Shown here: positions 15,730 to 24,867 of the stretch, one piece after another
Layout: each line of letters opens with the position of its first letter
Numbering within the stretch: the stretch's first letter is position 1
Source: DASQHY01 sp035602605
Lineage (GTDB): Bacteria > Acidobacteriota > Terriglobia > Acidiferrales > UBA7541
Length of the DNA stretch: 29,522 bases
Assembly (NCBI GenBank): GCA_035602605.1
Contig: DATNLZ010000003.1
Coordinates: forward strand, 1 to 29,522
Direction of reading: 5' to 3'
Notes under the pieces: model-generated
Databases searched by the model: none
Told to the model about the DNA's origin: nothing
What the model saw: only the letters and a program-made list of their open reading frames with translations
Made by a program: the position numbers and the translations under genes

Positions 15730-17064
15730 CTAGCGGGTGGACTTGCTGTCTGATGGCTTGGAGGCTAGTCCGGCGCCGTTTACCGCGATGACAGAGTAAG
15801 TGTGTTTTTCGCCAGGCTTAGCAGAACCGTCCAAGTAGCGCATCTCCGGGATCGGCTTCTCCGGGGTGTCATGATACGACATGGCTTGGAACAGAGGACG
15901 TCCGTATGTGCCGACCGGCGTCTCCGGTAGTTTCGCCAATTCCTTCCCATCCCGTTGCAAAATAAAGCCGCCGATGCCGCTCTCGAAGTCCACCTCCGAG
16001 TCCCAGGTGATCTCGTTGCCCTGATCTCCCTTGGAAGAGACCCGCACGTCCGTTGGCACAGGCGGCGGGCTGCTGTCGGCGGTGGCGCCGGTCTTGACAT
16101 ATTCCATCCAAGCCTTGGCGACTGCGGCATTCGGCAGCCACGCCGCGTCACTCGGGTTCCCCTTGTACTCCGCGGCCGGCTGGGCCGTGTCACCCAAGAA
16201 AGCCGCGAGCCACGCTTTGCTCATATCCACTGGGCGCAAGGTCTGCTCTTTGCTGCCCTTATTCGGCAATCGCATGGCGAGAGTCGCATCGAAAAACGGA
16301 ATAGCCAGATAACGGGAGTCGCCGCATTCGTGCCCCGTGCGGGGATCGGGAGCGAACCCAGCCGGGCCCCCCTTGGCGCGATATTCGCGGGCTGTGGCCA
16401 GCGTGTTGATCCAAGCGCCGCGGTCTTTCTCCTTCACGCCGGCGTTTCCCATGAGCGGGACGGCGTAGGCGGCGGCCGGAGTCTCGGCGGGAGGGAAGTT
16501 CGGTCTGTTGCGGAACGAACCAGATCGCAGGAACACTGCGGCAACGCGGTCCGGATGCAGGGTCGTCATCATGTCAGACCAGATCCCGCCGCCCGAATGT
16601 CCCCAAAGAGCCCATGGCACGACCGTCAACTCGGGATGTTTCGCCTGGGCCGACAGATCTTCGAGAGCCTTAAGGAAGGTTTTATCCGAGCCGCGCCGCG
16701 GATCGAACCAGAGCTCGGACCCTCCGGGAGAAGCGTCGGTTGCATCAGTCAGCACGTGATACGACGGACCGAGCAAAGCGCAGTCCCACTTCTTCGCAAG
16801 GGCCTGCCAATGTAAGTCGTATGCGGCTGTGGCGCCGTGGTCGGCCGCGTTCCTTCCGGCGCCGTGTTGGTGTACGATCACGCACCGGAACCGTGGGACG
16901 CCGTCGGGAATCCACATCGTATAGGTGACGCCAATCTGCAGCATGTTCGCCGCGGTCGAGGGAGGGTACTCAATCTCCAGATATTTCCCGGCCCCCTGCA
17001 CGGGTAGAGTCAGGAACAATAGGCAGCCGACAGTTAACAACAGGGCGCGGTGTGTGAAATTCAT
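15730..17064 (-). CDS. Secreted alpha/beta hydrolase with fibronectin III-like tail
   Basis: The 444-residue protein has GGAGAG 4-5 bp before the ATG. The signal peptide is residues 1-24 (ALLLTVGCLLFLTLPVQG). The catalytic domain (about 30-310) has an HQHG oxyanion-loop motif (66-69), the elbow GHSGGG (Ser157) and HECG with a candidate His245. Residues about 345-444 (PPPVPTDVRVSSKGDQG, ITWDSEVDFESGIGGFILQR) form a fibronectin type III-like module ending in YSVIAVNGAGLASKPS. Such proteins are extracellular or periplasmic esterases, or peptidase-like hydrolases. Its place between glycosidases and another hydrolase suggests removal of ester substituents from a glycan. The substrate is not shown by the sequence. 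Confidence 0.82.
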   Translation of the reverse strand: MNFTHRALLLTVGCLLFLTLPVQGAGKYLEIEYPPSTAANMLQIGVTYTMWIPDGVPRFRCVIVHQHGAGRNAADHGATAAYDLHWQALAKKWDCALLGPSYHVLTDATDASPGGSELWFDPRRGSDKTFLKALEDLSAQAKHPELTVVPWALWGHSGGGIWSDMMTTLHPDRVAAVFLRSGSFRNRPNFPPAETPAAAYAVPLMGNAGVKEKDRGAWINTLATAREYRAKGGPAGFAPDPRTGHECGDSRYLAIPFFDATLAMRLPNKGSKEQTLRPVDMSKAWLAAFLGDTAQPAAEYKGNPSDAAWLPNAAVAKAWMEYVKTGATADSSPPPVPTDVRVSSKGDQGNEITWDSEVDFESGIGGFILQRDGKELAKLPETPVGTYGRPLFQAMSYHDTPEKPIPEMRYLDGSAKPGEKHTYSVIAVNGAGLASKPSDSKSTR

Positions 17065-17299
17065 CGATCTCTCCAGGTCAGTTTAAGTACAGAAACTCGT
17101 TCGCCACAGCAGCAGATGACAACTCCAACAAGGTCGAGAGCATGCCGACTGCCAACGCCAGCGAGATTTAAAAATGAATCTTGAATGGAACCATCTCGGA
17201 ATCAACCTCCCTTCCCTTCGCAAAGGAGTGAGGGTTTCTCCGCTGGCGACCTGAATTACCTGCCAAAAACCCATTCAGACCAATTTCCTAGATTCACGA

Positions 17300-20140
17300 C
17301 TAATGGCGCCGGACAGCAGCGCGCAATGCTTGAAGTTGCTCCAACGCAGCGATCCCAATTTCTCCATCCTGAAAGATCCCCACATTAAGGGTGACCACTC
17401 CGTGGTGCCTTATCGATTCTTCAACATAGCGGATCAGCTCTTCATTCTTGAAACGTAGGGGTTCCATTTCACTATCCAGCTTTTGATGAACCCACGGTGC
17501 ATCCAGAAACCAAAGAGCATGTTGTTGAAGGCCTATCGCAGGCCCCTGCCCCGAAAAACGAGACGAGGTCGGTCGAACCGGCCCCCCAACCTCCCCTGCC
17601 CAGTATTCCTGCAAGTCGGTCTCCACTGGATAGATCCAGGAATTGTATGCGACGACCCGATCAGGATTGCCAGCCTTCACGGCACTCCACAACTCTCTCG
17701 GATCGATGTCAGGATATTGCTCAAGACTCTGATACCAACCATCAAACCAGTAGCCAGATATTTTTCGGCCGTAACGGTTGCCGATTTCCGTCAAAATGTC
17801 CTGTTGTGCGCGTAGATATGTCGCCGAATCAGCCTTCCGCATTTTCCCAAGAGTATGGGAGGCGAAGTAGAGCATTAACCGGATGCCGCGGGCTTGCAGA
17901 TCGTCGGCAATCTCTCCAATCAGGTCGCGCTTTGTCGTCCATCCCGGGTGGTACTTTTCCCAGGAATCGATGGGTGCAGGGCAATGTGGATCGGCATGAT
18001 TGACGGTGAAGATTACGTAGCCTGCTCCAGTCGTTCTAACCATATTTGCGAACCGCTGTACATCGAAGCGCTCCACCGCCTCCTGGTACGGCAGAATCGG
18101 CGCTTTCTTTGGCGCGGAGCGAGAAGTCCAGTGAAACATCACGCCATAGCCGGCTTTGACCATCCAGTCGGTCGAAGCGCGACTGTCATAAGCAGTTTTG
18201 CTTTCTGTAGCTAATGCTGGCACCGACTCCATCGGCGTCAATTCGATCGACCTTACTCGAAAACGTTCATCCAGATTGTCTGCTTGAACCTGGATCTCAA
18301 GGGACACCTCTCCGCTGGGCAGGCGAATCTGATTCGTAATCATCGAACGATTGAAATTCAACGTGTCATCAAGAAAGACGCCGGATGTGCGCGGCAGGAC
18401 GGCGTTGACATGCCCCCCGGCACGCAGGGACAAAGGCACTGCATCCATCGCGGAGGCGTAGCAAATCTTCGCTTCATACTCGCCAGCTTTTGATACCTGA
18501 AGATGCCAGACTGCAGTTCCCCTGCCTTTCCAGAGCATCATGCCGGTTTCCTTCCAGAAACGCACATTGCCCTGGAGATCTGCTTGCGCAGCATAGAGAC
18601 GCGTGATGGGAAGCTGTTTGACTCTCTTGTTGTCATCGGCAACAGATTCCCTTACGCCGATCGTCCGCTTCAAACCGTCAGAAGATGGCGGTGCGCCCAT
18701 CCAGATCACACGCTTGACAGCCTTAAACAACTGAAATGTCTGCGGAGAGATGGTGCCATCCTGATAAATCTCAATGTCAAATGTCGGCACATTCTTACGC
18801 CGAATGCAGTCATGAATTCCCGCAATCAACCTCTCGGCCGAGAAATGAGGTGGTCCGATAGGTGTATCAAGTTTGTAGTGCCCCCAGTCTCCTTCGACGA
18901 AGGTCGTGATGTGGCCTTGCAAGCCTTGCTGCGGACCGCCGATGAACTTCCCCGTACCACCGACTGGAAGAAAACCGCCGCCTTCAATAACCTCCTTGGA
19001 AAAAGAATTCTCCCCCGCAAAAACTTCATAAAAGTCATTCACTCTTGGCAGGACCCATGAGTTATAAATAACCAGCCGCGCCGCATTGCCCGCCTTGGCC
19101 GCACGAGTCATCTCCTCCCATGGCGGGTTAAATGGATAGTACGTAAATGCTGCATCGTCAAACCAAAAGCCGGCGAGCCGCTCGCCATATCGCTGGCCAA
19201 TCTCTCGGATGATCGCGCACCATTGACGAAAAAATTCTGCCTTGTTTTCGCCAAAGTGAGTTCTGCTCCACCAAGGAACATCGTCGTGGCCGGGGTGATA
19301 GTACAGAAATAGCTTGATTCCCCTCTTGTTCAAGGCTGTAGCTATGTCCCCGATCAGGTCGCGATCACACGTCCGCCCGGGCAGAATGCTGTCGATTGTT
19401 GTGTTAGGGCCCGGAAAATAGAACCCGGCGTGAGATGTCGTAAACACGACATGGCGGGCGCCCATTTCGACCACTACCTGCGCGAAGCGTTCGACATCAA
19501 AATCGCGGACTGCCAGTTGATAAGACTTAGGGGCGCCTGTTTCCGGCTTAGTTTCGCTCGTCCAGTGAAACATCAACCCGTACCTGTCCGCCGCGAGCCA
19601 CTCTGTGCCCGCAGAGAGCTTCTCCGATCTTGCCGCGAGCTCTTGTTTCACCGAGGAGCGAACAAGCTCGACTGAGAAGAAACTCTGGATCGGTGGGGTA
19701 CTGGTGGAGTGAATCGTCACACGCTGCGTACCTGCAGGTAAACGCACCTTCCCCAAGGTGAGCCGCTCCCATTGCAGGCCGCAGTGACTCAACAGGTTCT
19801 GACCGGCGACTTCGACTTGAACACTACTTCCGCTCCTCCCGCCTCGAGCGATGATCGAGACTTCATATTCGCTAGGTTCGGCGACGCTTACGTCCCAAAA
19901 CAGAGAGTCTTCCCCATTCCGCCAGGCCTCAATCCAACCAACTTTTCCTGGGCCGATATCGACCTGCTTGATTCCTCCTTGCCGAGTCGCGTCTGCTGGT
20001 GTGAGGATGTTGACCCCATTGGGATCGATTTCATATCTCTTTACATCTTGCGCCGCAACCAACCAGGGAAACGCGATCGAGCACAGCAACAGCATGAGTG
20101 TGGTACGCCAGATCGACCGCAGAGGGTGAGCTTGGAACAC
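17300..20140 (-). CDS. Secreted tandem GH29-like protein (two alpha-L-fucosidase-like barrels)
   Basis: The product has 946 residues. I chose the GTG at 20138-20140; the longer frame to 20311 overlaps the receptor gene, and GTG gives a complete signal peptide (RSIWRTTLMLLLCSIAFPWLVAAQ). Residues 31-165 form a beta-sandwich with a carbohydrate-binding look. Residues about 180-490 form a first GH29-like barrel: DRYGLMFHWTSE, VVFTTSHAGF, KLFLYYHPGHDD and GFWFDDA, with Asp328 at the usual nucleophile site. Residues about 510-640 form a second sandwich. Residues about 655-945 form a second barrel: AGYGVMFHWTS, YVIFTVNHAD, RLMLYFASHT and GYWFDGW, with Asp800. Family GH29 enzymes normally carry one barrel in about 450 residues, so this is an internal duplication or fusion. 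'FHWTS' replaces the usual 'FIHWG', so substrate specificity may differ from true fucosidases. It follows the TonB receptor by 103 bp. Confidence 0.82.
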   Translation of the reverse strand: MFQAHPLRSIWRTTLMLLLCSIAFPWLVAAQDVKRYEIDPNGVNILTPADATRQGGIKQVDIGPGKVGWIEAWRNGEDSLFWDVSVAEPSEYEVSIIARGGRSGSSVQVEVAGQNLLSHCGLQWERLTLGKVRLPAGTQRVTIHSTSTPPIQSFFSVELVRSSVKQELAARSEKLSAGTEWLAADRYGLMFHWTSETKPETGAPKSYQLAVRDFDVERFAQVVVEMGARHVVFTTSHAGFYFPGPNTTIDSILPGRTCDRDLIGDIATALNKRGIKLFLYYHPGHDDVPWWSRTHFGENKAEFFRQWCAIIREIGQRYGERLAGFWFDDAAFTYYPFNPPWEEMTRAAKAGNAARLVIYNSWVLPRVNDFYEVFAGENSFSKEVIEGGGFLPVGGTGKFIGGPQQGLQGHITTFVEGDWGHYKLDTPIGPPHFSAERLIAGIHDCIRRKNVPTFDIEIYQDGTISPQTFQLFKAVKRVIWMGAPPSSDGLKRTIGVRESVADDNKRVKQLPITRLYAAQADLQGNVRFWKETGMMLWKGRGTAVWHLQVSKAGEYEAKICYASAMDAVPLSLRAGGHVNAVLPRTSGVFLDDTLNFNRSMITNQIRLPSGEVSLEIQVQADNLDERFRVRSIELTPMESVPALATESKTAYDSRASTDWMVKAGYGVMFHWTSRSAPKKAPILPYQEAVERFDVQRFANMVRTTGAGYVIFTVNHADPHCPAPIDSWEKYHPGWTTKRDLIGEIADDLQARGIRLMLYFASHTLGKMRKADSATYLRAQQDILTEIGNRYGRKISGYWFDGWYQSLEQYPDIDPRELWSAVKAGNPDRVVAYNSWIYPVETDLQEYWAGEVGGPVRPTSSRFSGQGPAIGLQQHALWFLDAPWVHQKLDSEMEPLRFKNEELIRYVEESIRHHGVVTLNVGIFQDGEIGIAALEQLQALRAAVRRH

Positions 20141-20243
20141 TCCAATTCTACTTTCTTGAATGTATGTGGGGCTGTATATATCCTGCGAGCTGCGGTTTAA
20201 CAGCGTGCATCGTGCCACGTGGCTCACGGGTAGGCTCCCAGGT

Positions 20244-23200
20244 CTAAAAGTATAGTTTGGCCGCAAACTGTAGTTCCCGGGGCGCGGAACTAGTCGACGT
20301 AATCGTTCCAAATCCGGTTCCCAGGGTACCGTTTGCTCTGCCTAGACTCTGGATGTTGAAGGCGTTGAAGGCTTCAAGCCTCAGTTGAAAACTAAGCCGC
20401 TCTCTAATCGGAACATTCTTAAATAGCGACAAGTCGAAGTTTGTGTATCCCGGGTTGCGAATTAGTCCGCGTCCGGCGTTACCAAATGACAAGACCGGCA
20501 CCGCAAAAGCCGCTGTATTGAACCAAAGGTTCGCCGAGGGATTACTCAGATGCGGATTCCCCACAAGATTCGGACGCTCGTAATTCCTCACGTGATTTCC
20601 CACATTTGCTACATCCCCAGGAACTGACAGGACTACGGGGGTGCCTGACTGCAGAGTCCCAATCCCATTCAGTTGCCAATTGCCAAGGACGTAGGATGCG
20701 GCTCCGCTATGTAGCCATCTCTTGCCTTTGCCGAAAGGTAACTCGTAGACTCCACTCATCACCAGAATATGAGTGCGGTCGCTGTTCGAAACACCCGATT
20801 CAGCATTCAAGTTGTAGGGATTTTGCGGGTTGCCACCGTACCAGCCGTCGGTTCCATTGTCCATGGTTTTCGACCATGTGTAAGAAACCAGCGTCTGAAA
20901 TCCGCCCGAGAATCGGCGCTCTGCCTTGACCTGTAGAGCGTTGTAATGATTTCGCCCGAGATCAGTACCATAGAGCGTATCGCTTCCATAGAACGGGAAG
21001 GGTCTCCGGGCGTTAACTTCCGCTGGAGTCCCAGCCCCCGGTTGTAACGCTGCATTAGCTGCAATGTTCAGATCCAGTCGACTGCCCCTGCTACCGACAT
21101 AAGCAGTTGTCAACACGAAGTGTTCCGAGAACTGGTGCTGAATATCAACGTTCCACTGGTGCGACATGGCGTCTTTCTTCCGCGGATCCCAAAAGTAAGA
21201 CACTGTTCCCCAAGGAGCTCCTGTCGTAACCGGTGAAACTGGAGTTCCGTCGATCTGTTTCACGGTTGTTAATGACTGACTGAAGGCGTTGTAATTCGTC
21301 CCCGCACTTGTTTTAGACGGCCAAGCCCCATAGGTATTTTGGGCTTCCTGTGCTGTGGAGGACTCGGTATCGAAGTAAATTCCATAGCCCACGCGGAGCA
21401 CTGTGTTTCTTGCGAAACTCCACGCAACACCCAGGCGTGGCGAAAAATTATCATAAATCGGGTAACGGATACCGGGGTATCGCGCCAGCTTGATCTTGTT
21501 CCCGTTTGGAAGATCATTAAGATTTCCGGTGCCGGGAATACATGGAGCAACCGGCGATACATTGCACGCTGGCGGGAGCTTACTTCCACCGATGAGCCAG
21601 TCACCGGTCTTATAATCCCAATCGCTGATCGTGGAATTGCCGTAGAAATTCGGCGGAGGGAAACTGTCATATCGCAACCCTAACGAAACTGTCAGGTTTC
21701 GACGTACCTTCCAGTCATCTTCCCCATAGAGCGACCAGTTGTTAAAGGCCATGGTGTAGTTGCCGGTATACAAGCTGTTGCTTTGTGGAAGCCCCAGAAG
21801 TAAGGAAGCGAGTTCGATCCCGGTAGTCCCGACGTTCTGCGGGTCCGCAGTTTGTGCAATATTGAAGCTATAGTGGTGGCCGGTAGCTATGTTCGTAAAG
21901 TCCTTACGCGAGAGCTGAAAGCCGAATTTCATGCTGTGTTTGCCAGTGATCCAGGAGAGAGACTCTCCAATAGAGGCGGGCGACTTTGTGAGGTTCGCAT
22001 AAACGCCATTAAGAAAGGGCGTTGAGAAATTCCCGACCGACAAGAAGTCAGGGACGCCGTATTTTGCAAACTGGTCTTGACTGAAACCGAGCGCTGCGAG
22101 TGCCGCCTGCCCGCCCTGCAGGTTTTGATTCAGTGTGAAAGGGAAATTCGCATATGCATAGGTTGATTCGAAGAAGAGATTTGGCCTAAACGCATGTACC
22201 CAGTTCACTCCAAAGTTTTTTCGATTCTGGGATGTCACCTGCGGGAGTATTGCCGTTACAAAAGTAGAGTTGTCAGCACCAATTTGTGAGTAGCGGAACC
22301 AAAGATTGTCGCGATTACCCAATTTGTGGTCGATCCGAACAGAATAGTTATTCTTGGTCTCATTATTCGGGAAGATATCCAGGCGATTAACGTTCACATT
22401 TGACGGGTTTGTGTAGTTCGGAGCTGGCAACATTAATTTGAGGTATCCCTGGGTAAGAGGGTCTATACGATTTGTCGGGATCGTATTATTTTGAAATTGT
22501 TGCCGAATTAGCGTGCCGTTCGGACCAGCAGTTGTTGTTGCCGGATCGTAGATGTTTCTGCCAATCACCGAGGTCGAAAAGTTGCCGTTGAGTTCGTCTG
22601 CGGTTGGCACGCGACTAAGCTTTACAGTTTGCTGCCTCAACGTGAAGCGTTCATACGCGAAAAAGAAGAACGTTTTGCCCCTGCCATGATAGAGCTTTGG
22701 AATGTAAACCGGGCCACCGATCGCGGCGCCAAATTGATTCCGATGATAGGGTGGCAGCGTGCGGAGTGTCGATTGGGAGAATGGATTTCGGGCCTGGAAC
22801 TGATTGCTCCGGACAAATTCCCACAGTGTCCCTGAGAGTGTGTTTCCCCCTGACTTAGTGGCCGCATTCACCGTCGCTCCGAGAACGCCTCCATACTCAG
22901 CCTTGGCGCTGTGAGAATCAATGGAGAACTCCTGAATGGTATCCAGATTGGGAGTAAATGCGGTCTTTGCCCCTAGGATCGTCGTATTGTTTGTGCCGTC
23001 CAGAAGGAATTTATTTCCGTCGGCCCATTGGCCGTTGATACGGGTGCCATTTGCCCCCGGAGTAAGAGAAATTAACTGTGAATAATCTCGCCCGTTGAGC
23101 GGCAAGTCGCGAACGACCTTTTCCTGGATCACGGTCGACTCGCTGACTGTAGTCCGTTCCAGTAAGTCACCTTGGGCGCTTACTTCAACTTTGTCAGCGA

Positions 23201-23543
23201 CACTACCCAACGGAAGAACGCTGTCTTGCGTAAGCGTTTGGTCGACGTTGATCTTCAAACTGGCTATTCGTACCGTCTTGAATCCAGGAGCTTCGATAGT
23301 GAGGTCGTACAGGGAAGGCAAAAGATTGAATATACGATACTGTCCTGCTGCGTTTGTCACCACCGTCACGCCGATGTTCGTAGCGTTATTCATTACTGTG
23401 ACCTTTGCATTCGCTACTCCGCCGCCAGATTGATCTGTGATTGTCCCATTCAGTTGTCCTGACGCCGCACTTTGTCCGAACAGCGGCCCGCAAGATCCCC
23501 AGAAAAGAAGAGCACAAACCGCGATACGGTGTGTCATTGGCAT
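20244..23543 (-). CDS. Oar-like TonB-dependent receptor
   Basis: The 1099-residue outer-membrane protein starts at ATG 23543 behind AAAGGA. The signal peptide covers residues 1-23 (MPMTHRIAVCALLFWGSCGP LFG in two parts). A carboxypeptidase-regulatory-like domain follows (GQLNGTITDQSGGGVANAKV, GQYRIFNLLPSLYDLTIEAP). The plug has the hallmark VVRDLPLNGRDYSQLISLTP and GTRINGQWADGNKFLLDGTN. The long barrel ends in RELQFAAKLYF, with a terminal Phe as usual for outer-membrane barrels. Oar-like receptors are abundant in Acidobacteriota and are thought to import oligosaccharides with TonB energy. The glycosidase and hydrolase genes downstream on the same strand suggest glycan uptake. No SusD-like partner is present, as expected outside Bacteroidota. 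Confidence 0.9.
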   Translation of the reverse strand: MPMTHRIAVCALLFWGSCGPLFGQSAASGQLNGTITDQSGGGVANAKVTVMNNATNIGVTVVTNAAGQYRIFNLLPSLYDLTIEAPGFKTVRIASLKINVDQTLTQDSVLPLGSVADKVEVSAQGDLLERTTVSESTVIQEKVVRDLPLNGRDYSQLISLTPGANGTRINGQWADGNKFLLDGTNNTTILGAKTAFTPNLDTIQEFSIDSHSAKAEYGGVLGATVNAATKSGGNTLSGTLWEFVRSNQFQARNPFSQSTLRTLPPYHRNQFGAAIGGPVYIPKLYHGRGKTFFFFAYERFTLRQQTVKLSRVPTADELNGNFSTSVIGRNIYDPATTTAGPNGTLIRQQFQNNTIPTNRIDPLTQGYLKLMLPAPNYTNPSNVNVNRLDIFPNNETKNNYSVRIDHKLGNRDNLWFRYSQIGADNSTFVTAILPQVTSQNRKNFGVNWVHAFRPNLFFESTYAYANFPFTLNQNLQGGQAALAALGFSQDQFAKYGVPDFLSVGNFSTPFLNGVYANLTKSPASIGESLSWITGKHSMKFGFQLSRKDFTNIATGHHYSFNIAQTADPQNVGTTGIELASLLLGLPQSNSLYTGNYTMAFNNWSLYGEDDWKVRRNLTVSLGLRYDSFPPPNFYGNSTISDWDYKTGDWLIGGSKLPPACNVSPVAPCIPGTGNLNDLPNGNKIKLARYPGIRYPIYDNFSPRLGVAWSFARNTVLRVGYGIYFDTESSTAQEAQNTYGAWPSKTSAGTNYNAFSQSLTTVKQIDGTPVSPVTTGAPWGTVSYFWDPRKKDAMSHQWNVDIQHQFSEHFVLTTAYVGSRGSRLDLNIAANAALQPGAGTPAEVNARRPFPFYGSDTLYGTDLGRNHYNALQVKAERRFSGGFQTLVSYTWSKTMDNGTDGWYGGNPQNPYNLNAESGVSNSDRTHILVMSGVYELPFGKGKRWLHSGAASYVLGNWQLNGIGTLQSGTPVVLSVPGDVANVGNHVRNYERPNLVGNPHLSNPSANLWFNTAAFAVPVLSFGNAGRGLIRNPGYTNFDLSLFKNVPIRERLSFQLRLEAFNAFNIQSLGRANGTLGTGFGTITSTSSAPRELQFAAKLYF

Positions 23544-23646
23544 AATCCTTTCGGTTCAGAGAGTGTCGATTGACTGATCGCCTCGAGAGGATCGCCACTC
23601 GCATTGCAATAGCCTGAACCGCAAATTTGCCCTCTCCAAGGTTTGC

Positions 23647-23675
23647 TTGTTAACAGGAATAGCAGGTCATGTCAA
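23647..23675 (-). promoter_or_regulatory. Promoter of the receptor-glycosidase operon
   Basis: On the minus strand TTGACA (23670-23675), a 17-bp spacer and TAACAA (23647-23652) lie about 100 bp upstream of the receptor ATG. The -35 is consensus and the -10 is poor, as is common for promoters that need an activator. The paired boxes at 23684-23717 lie just upstream. Confidence 0.5.
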
Positions 23676-23683
23676 GCAAAAAG

Positions 23684-23717
23684 TTTCATTGAATGAACTA
23701 AACATTTCATGTAATGA
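23684..23717. promoter_or_regulatory. Paired palindromic boxes, candidate IclR operator
   Basis: TTTCATTGAATGA (23684-23696) and TTTCATGTAATGA (23705-23717) share the pattern TTTCATnnAATGA and start exactly 21 bp apart, two helical turns, in the divergent region between the receptor and the IclR gene. The first is embedded in a perfect palindrome TTCATTGAATGAA. Both lie immediately upstream of the receptor -35. Assignment to the IclR protein is inferred from adjacency. The rest of the 23544-23953 gap shows no gene. Confidence 0.55.
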
Positions 23718-23953
23718 GAATACAGAAATATGTGCAGGCCATGGTCTCGACCATGCTATAGGAATCTGTAGTTTACTGGTTATATCGAATGGTTCTTTGT
23801 TCAGCATATGGGACTGTGATCTTATCGTTTGCAATTTGTCGGAAACCGATATAGCGTTATAGGGGTGGTTCTTATCGCCCTACTGCCATAATGTGTTGGC
23901 GGGTTGGGCAATCAACTCGCAGTTGTCGGCAGGATTCGAGAGTCGGGAGAAAC

Positions 23954-24793
23954 ATGGCACGAATGGCAATGTCAGCCCGGGCTCCGGTAGGAGTTATTTC
24001 TAAAGTGTTTAGGATACTAGACGCGATCCAGGGAGCTCCATCTGGATTGGTGCTCAAGCAAATCTCTGAAGTAACAGCGATTAACAAGAGCACTGCGTAT
24101 CGCTTTCTCAAGCATATGGAACGGGAGGGATATCTGATACATACGGAATCAGGTGCATACCTGATTGGGCCAAAGCTGTCGCAAATGGGAACACAGAATA
24201 ATAATCACGCCGCTCTACAGACGGGAGCTCGAACCATCCTCTGGGAACTCTGGAAATCCACGCAGGAAACGGTAAACCTAGGGGTCTTGGACCGGAGCAC
24301 TGTCCTCTATATCGATGTAATTGAAAGCCCTCACGAGTTTAGACTATCCTCGCGAGTAGGGATTAGGCGGCCCTTGCATGCAACGGCATTAGGGAAGGCA
24401 CTTTGCGCATACCTCCCAGACGAAATGCTCCAGCGCACGCTGGATGGAATTGTATTCCAATCCCTTACGCCAAATACCATCATGAACCTTGTGCAGTTCC
24501 GGCGTGAGCTCGACCGTGTTCGACAGGAAGGCTACGCGCTTGATGACGAGGAGACCACTTTAGGAGCACGCTGCGTGAGCGTGCCGATTTTCGGCAATAG
24601 GCACGAACCCGTCGCGGCGATTAGCGTTTCTGGACCGGTGACAAGGGTCGGTCGCGACCAACTGCCCTCGTTGTCAGCCGCGGTGATTGAAGCATCGCGC
24701 AAAATCTCGGCAGCGATGGGTTTCCCGCAAACCACTACACTAGACGAAAGATCGACGAAGTTGGTGCAGCCTGTTCTCTCGTCACACGCGTAA
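23954..24793 (+). CDS. IclR-family transcriptional regulator
   Basis: The product has 279 residues from ATG 23954, behind GGGAGA; a longer in-frame start at 23891 lacks a ribosome site. Residues about 12-70 are the IclR winged helix (VGVISKVFRILDAIQGAPSG, LKQISEVTAINKSTAYRFLK, REGYL). Residues about 85-260 are the effector-binding domain (GARTILWELWKSTQETVNLG, RPLHATALGKALCAYLP, GYALDDEETTLGARCVSVPI), all at the usual family length. IclR proteins sense small metabolites, often sugar or aromatic intermediates. Here the gene is divergent from the receptor operon and lies 74 bp upstream of a fucosidase on its own strand, so it probably controls both directions in response to a glycan breakdown product. 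The effector cannot be read from the sequence. Confidence 0.9.
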   Translation: MARMAMSARAPVGVISKVFRILDAIQGAPSGLVLKQISEVTAINKSTAYRFLKHMEREGYLIHTESGAYLIGPKLSQMGTQNNNHAALQTGARTILWELWKSTQETVNLGVLDRSTVLYIDVIESPHEFRLSSRVGIRRPLHATALGKALCAYLPDEMLQRTLDGIVFQSLTPNTIMNLVQFRRELDRVRQEGYALDDEETTLGARCVSVPIFGNRHEPVAAISVSGPVTRVGRDQLPSLSAAVIEASRKISAAMGFPQTTTLDERSTKLVQPVLSSHA

Positions 24794-24867
24794 TGAACGG
24801 AATCGTGTTCTCGATTTCAGATTTCCAGTTTCTAACGCGGTGAGCTTTCTTGGGAGGAGCACGACAG

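Noticed and set aside
15955..16815. 286-codon plus-strand open frame
   Set aside because: It is antisense to the well-supported alpha/beta hydrolase gene (15730-17064), has no recognisable domain and arises from the high GC content of that gene.
18503..19060. 185-codon plus-strand open frame
   Set aside because: It is antisense to the tandem GH29-like gene, which has clear motifs in the other strand, and lacks a ribosome site.
20141..20311. N-terminal extension of the tandem GH29-like protein
   Set aside because: It would overlap the end of the receptor gene and place about 57 unstructured residues before the signal peptide.
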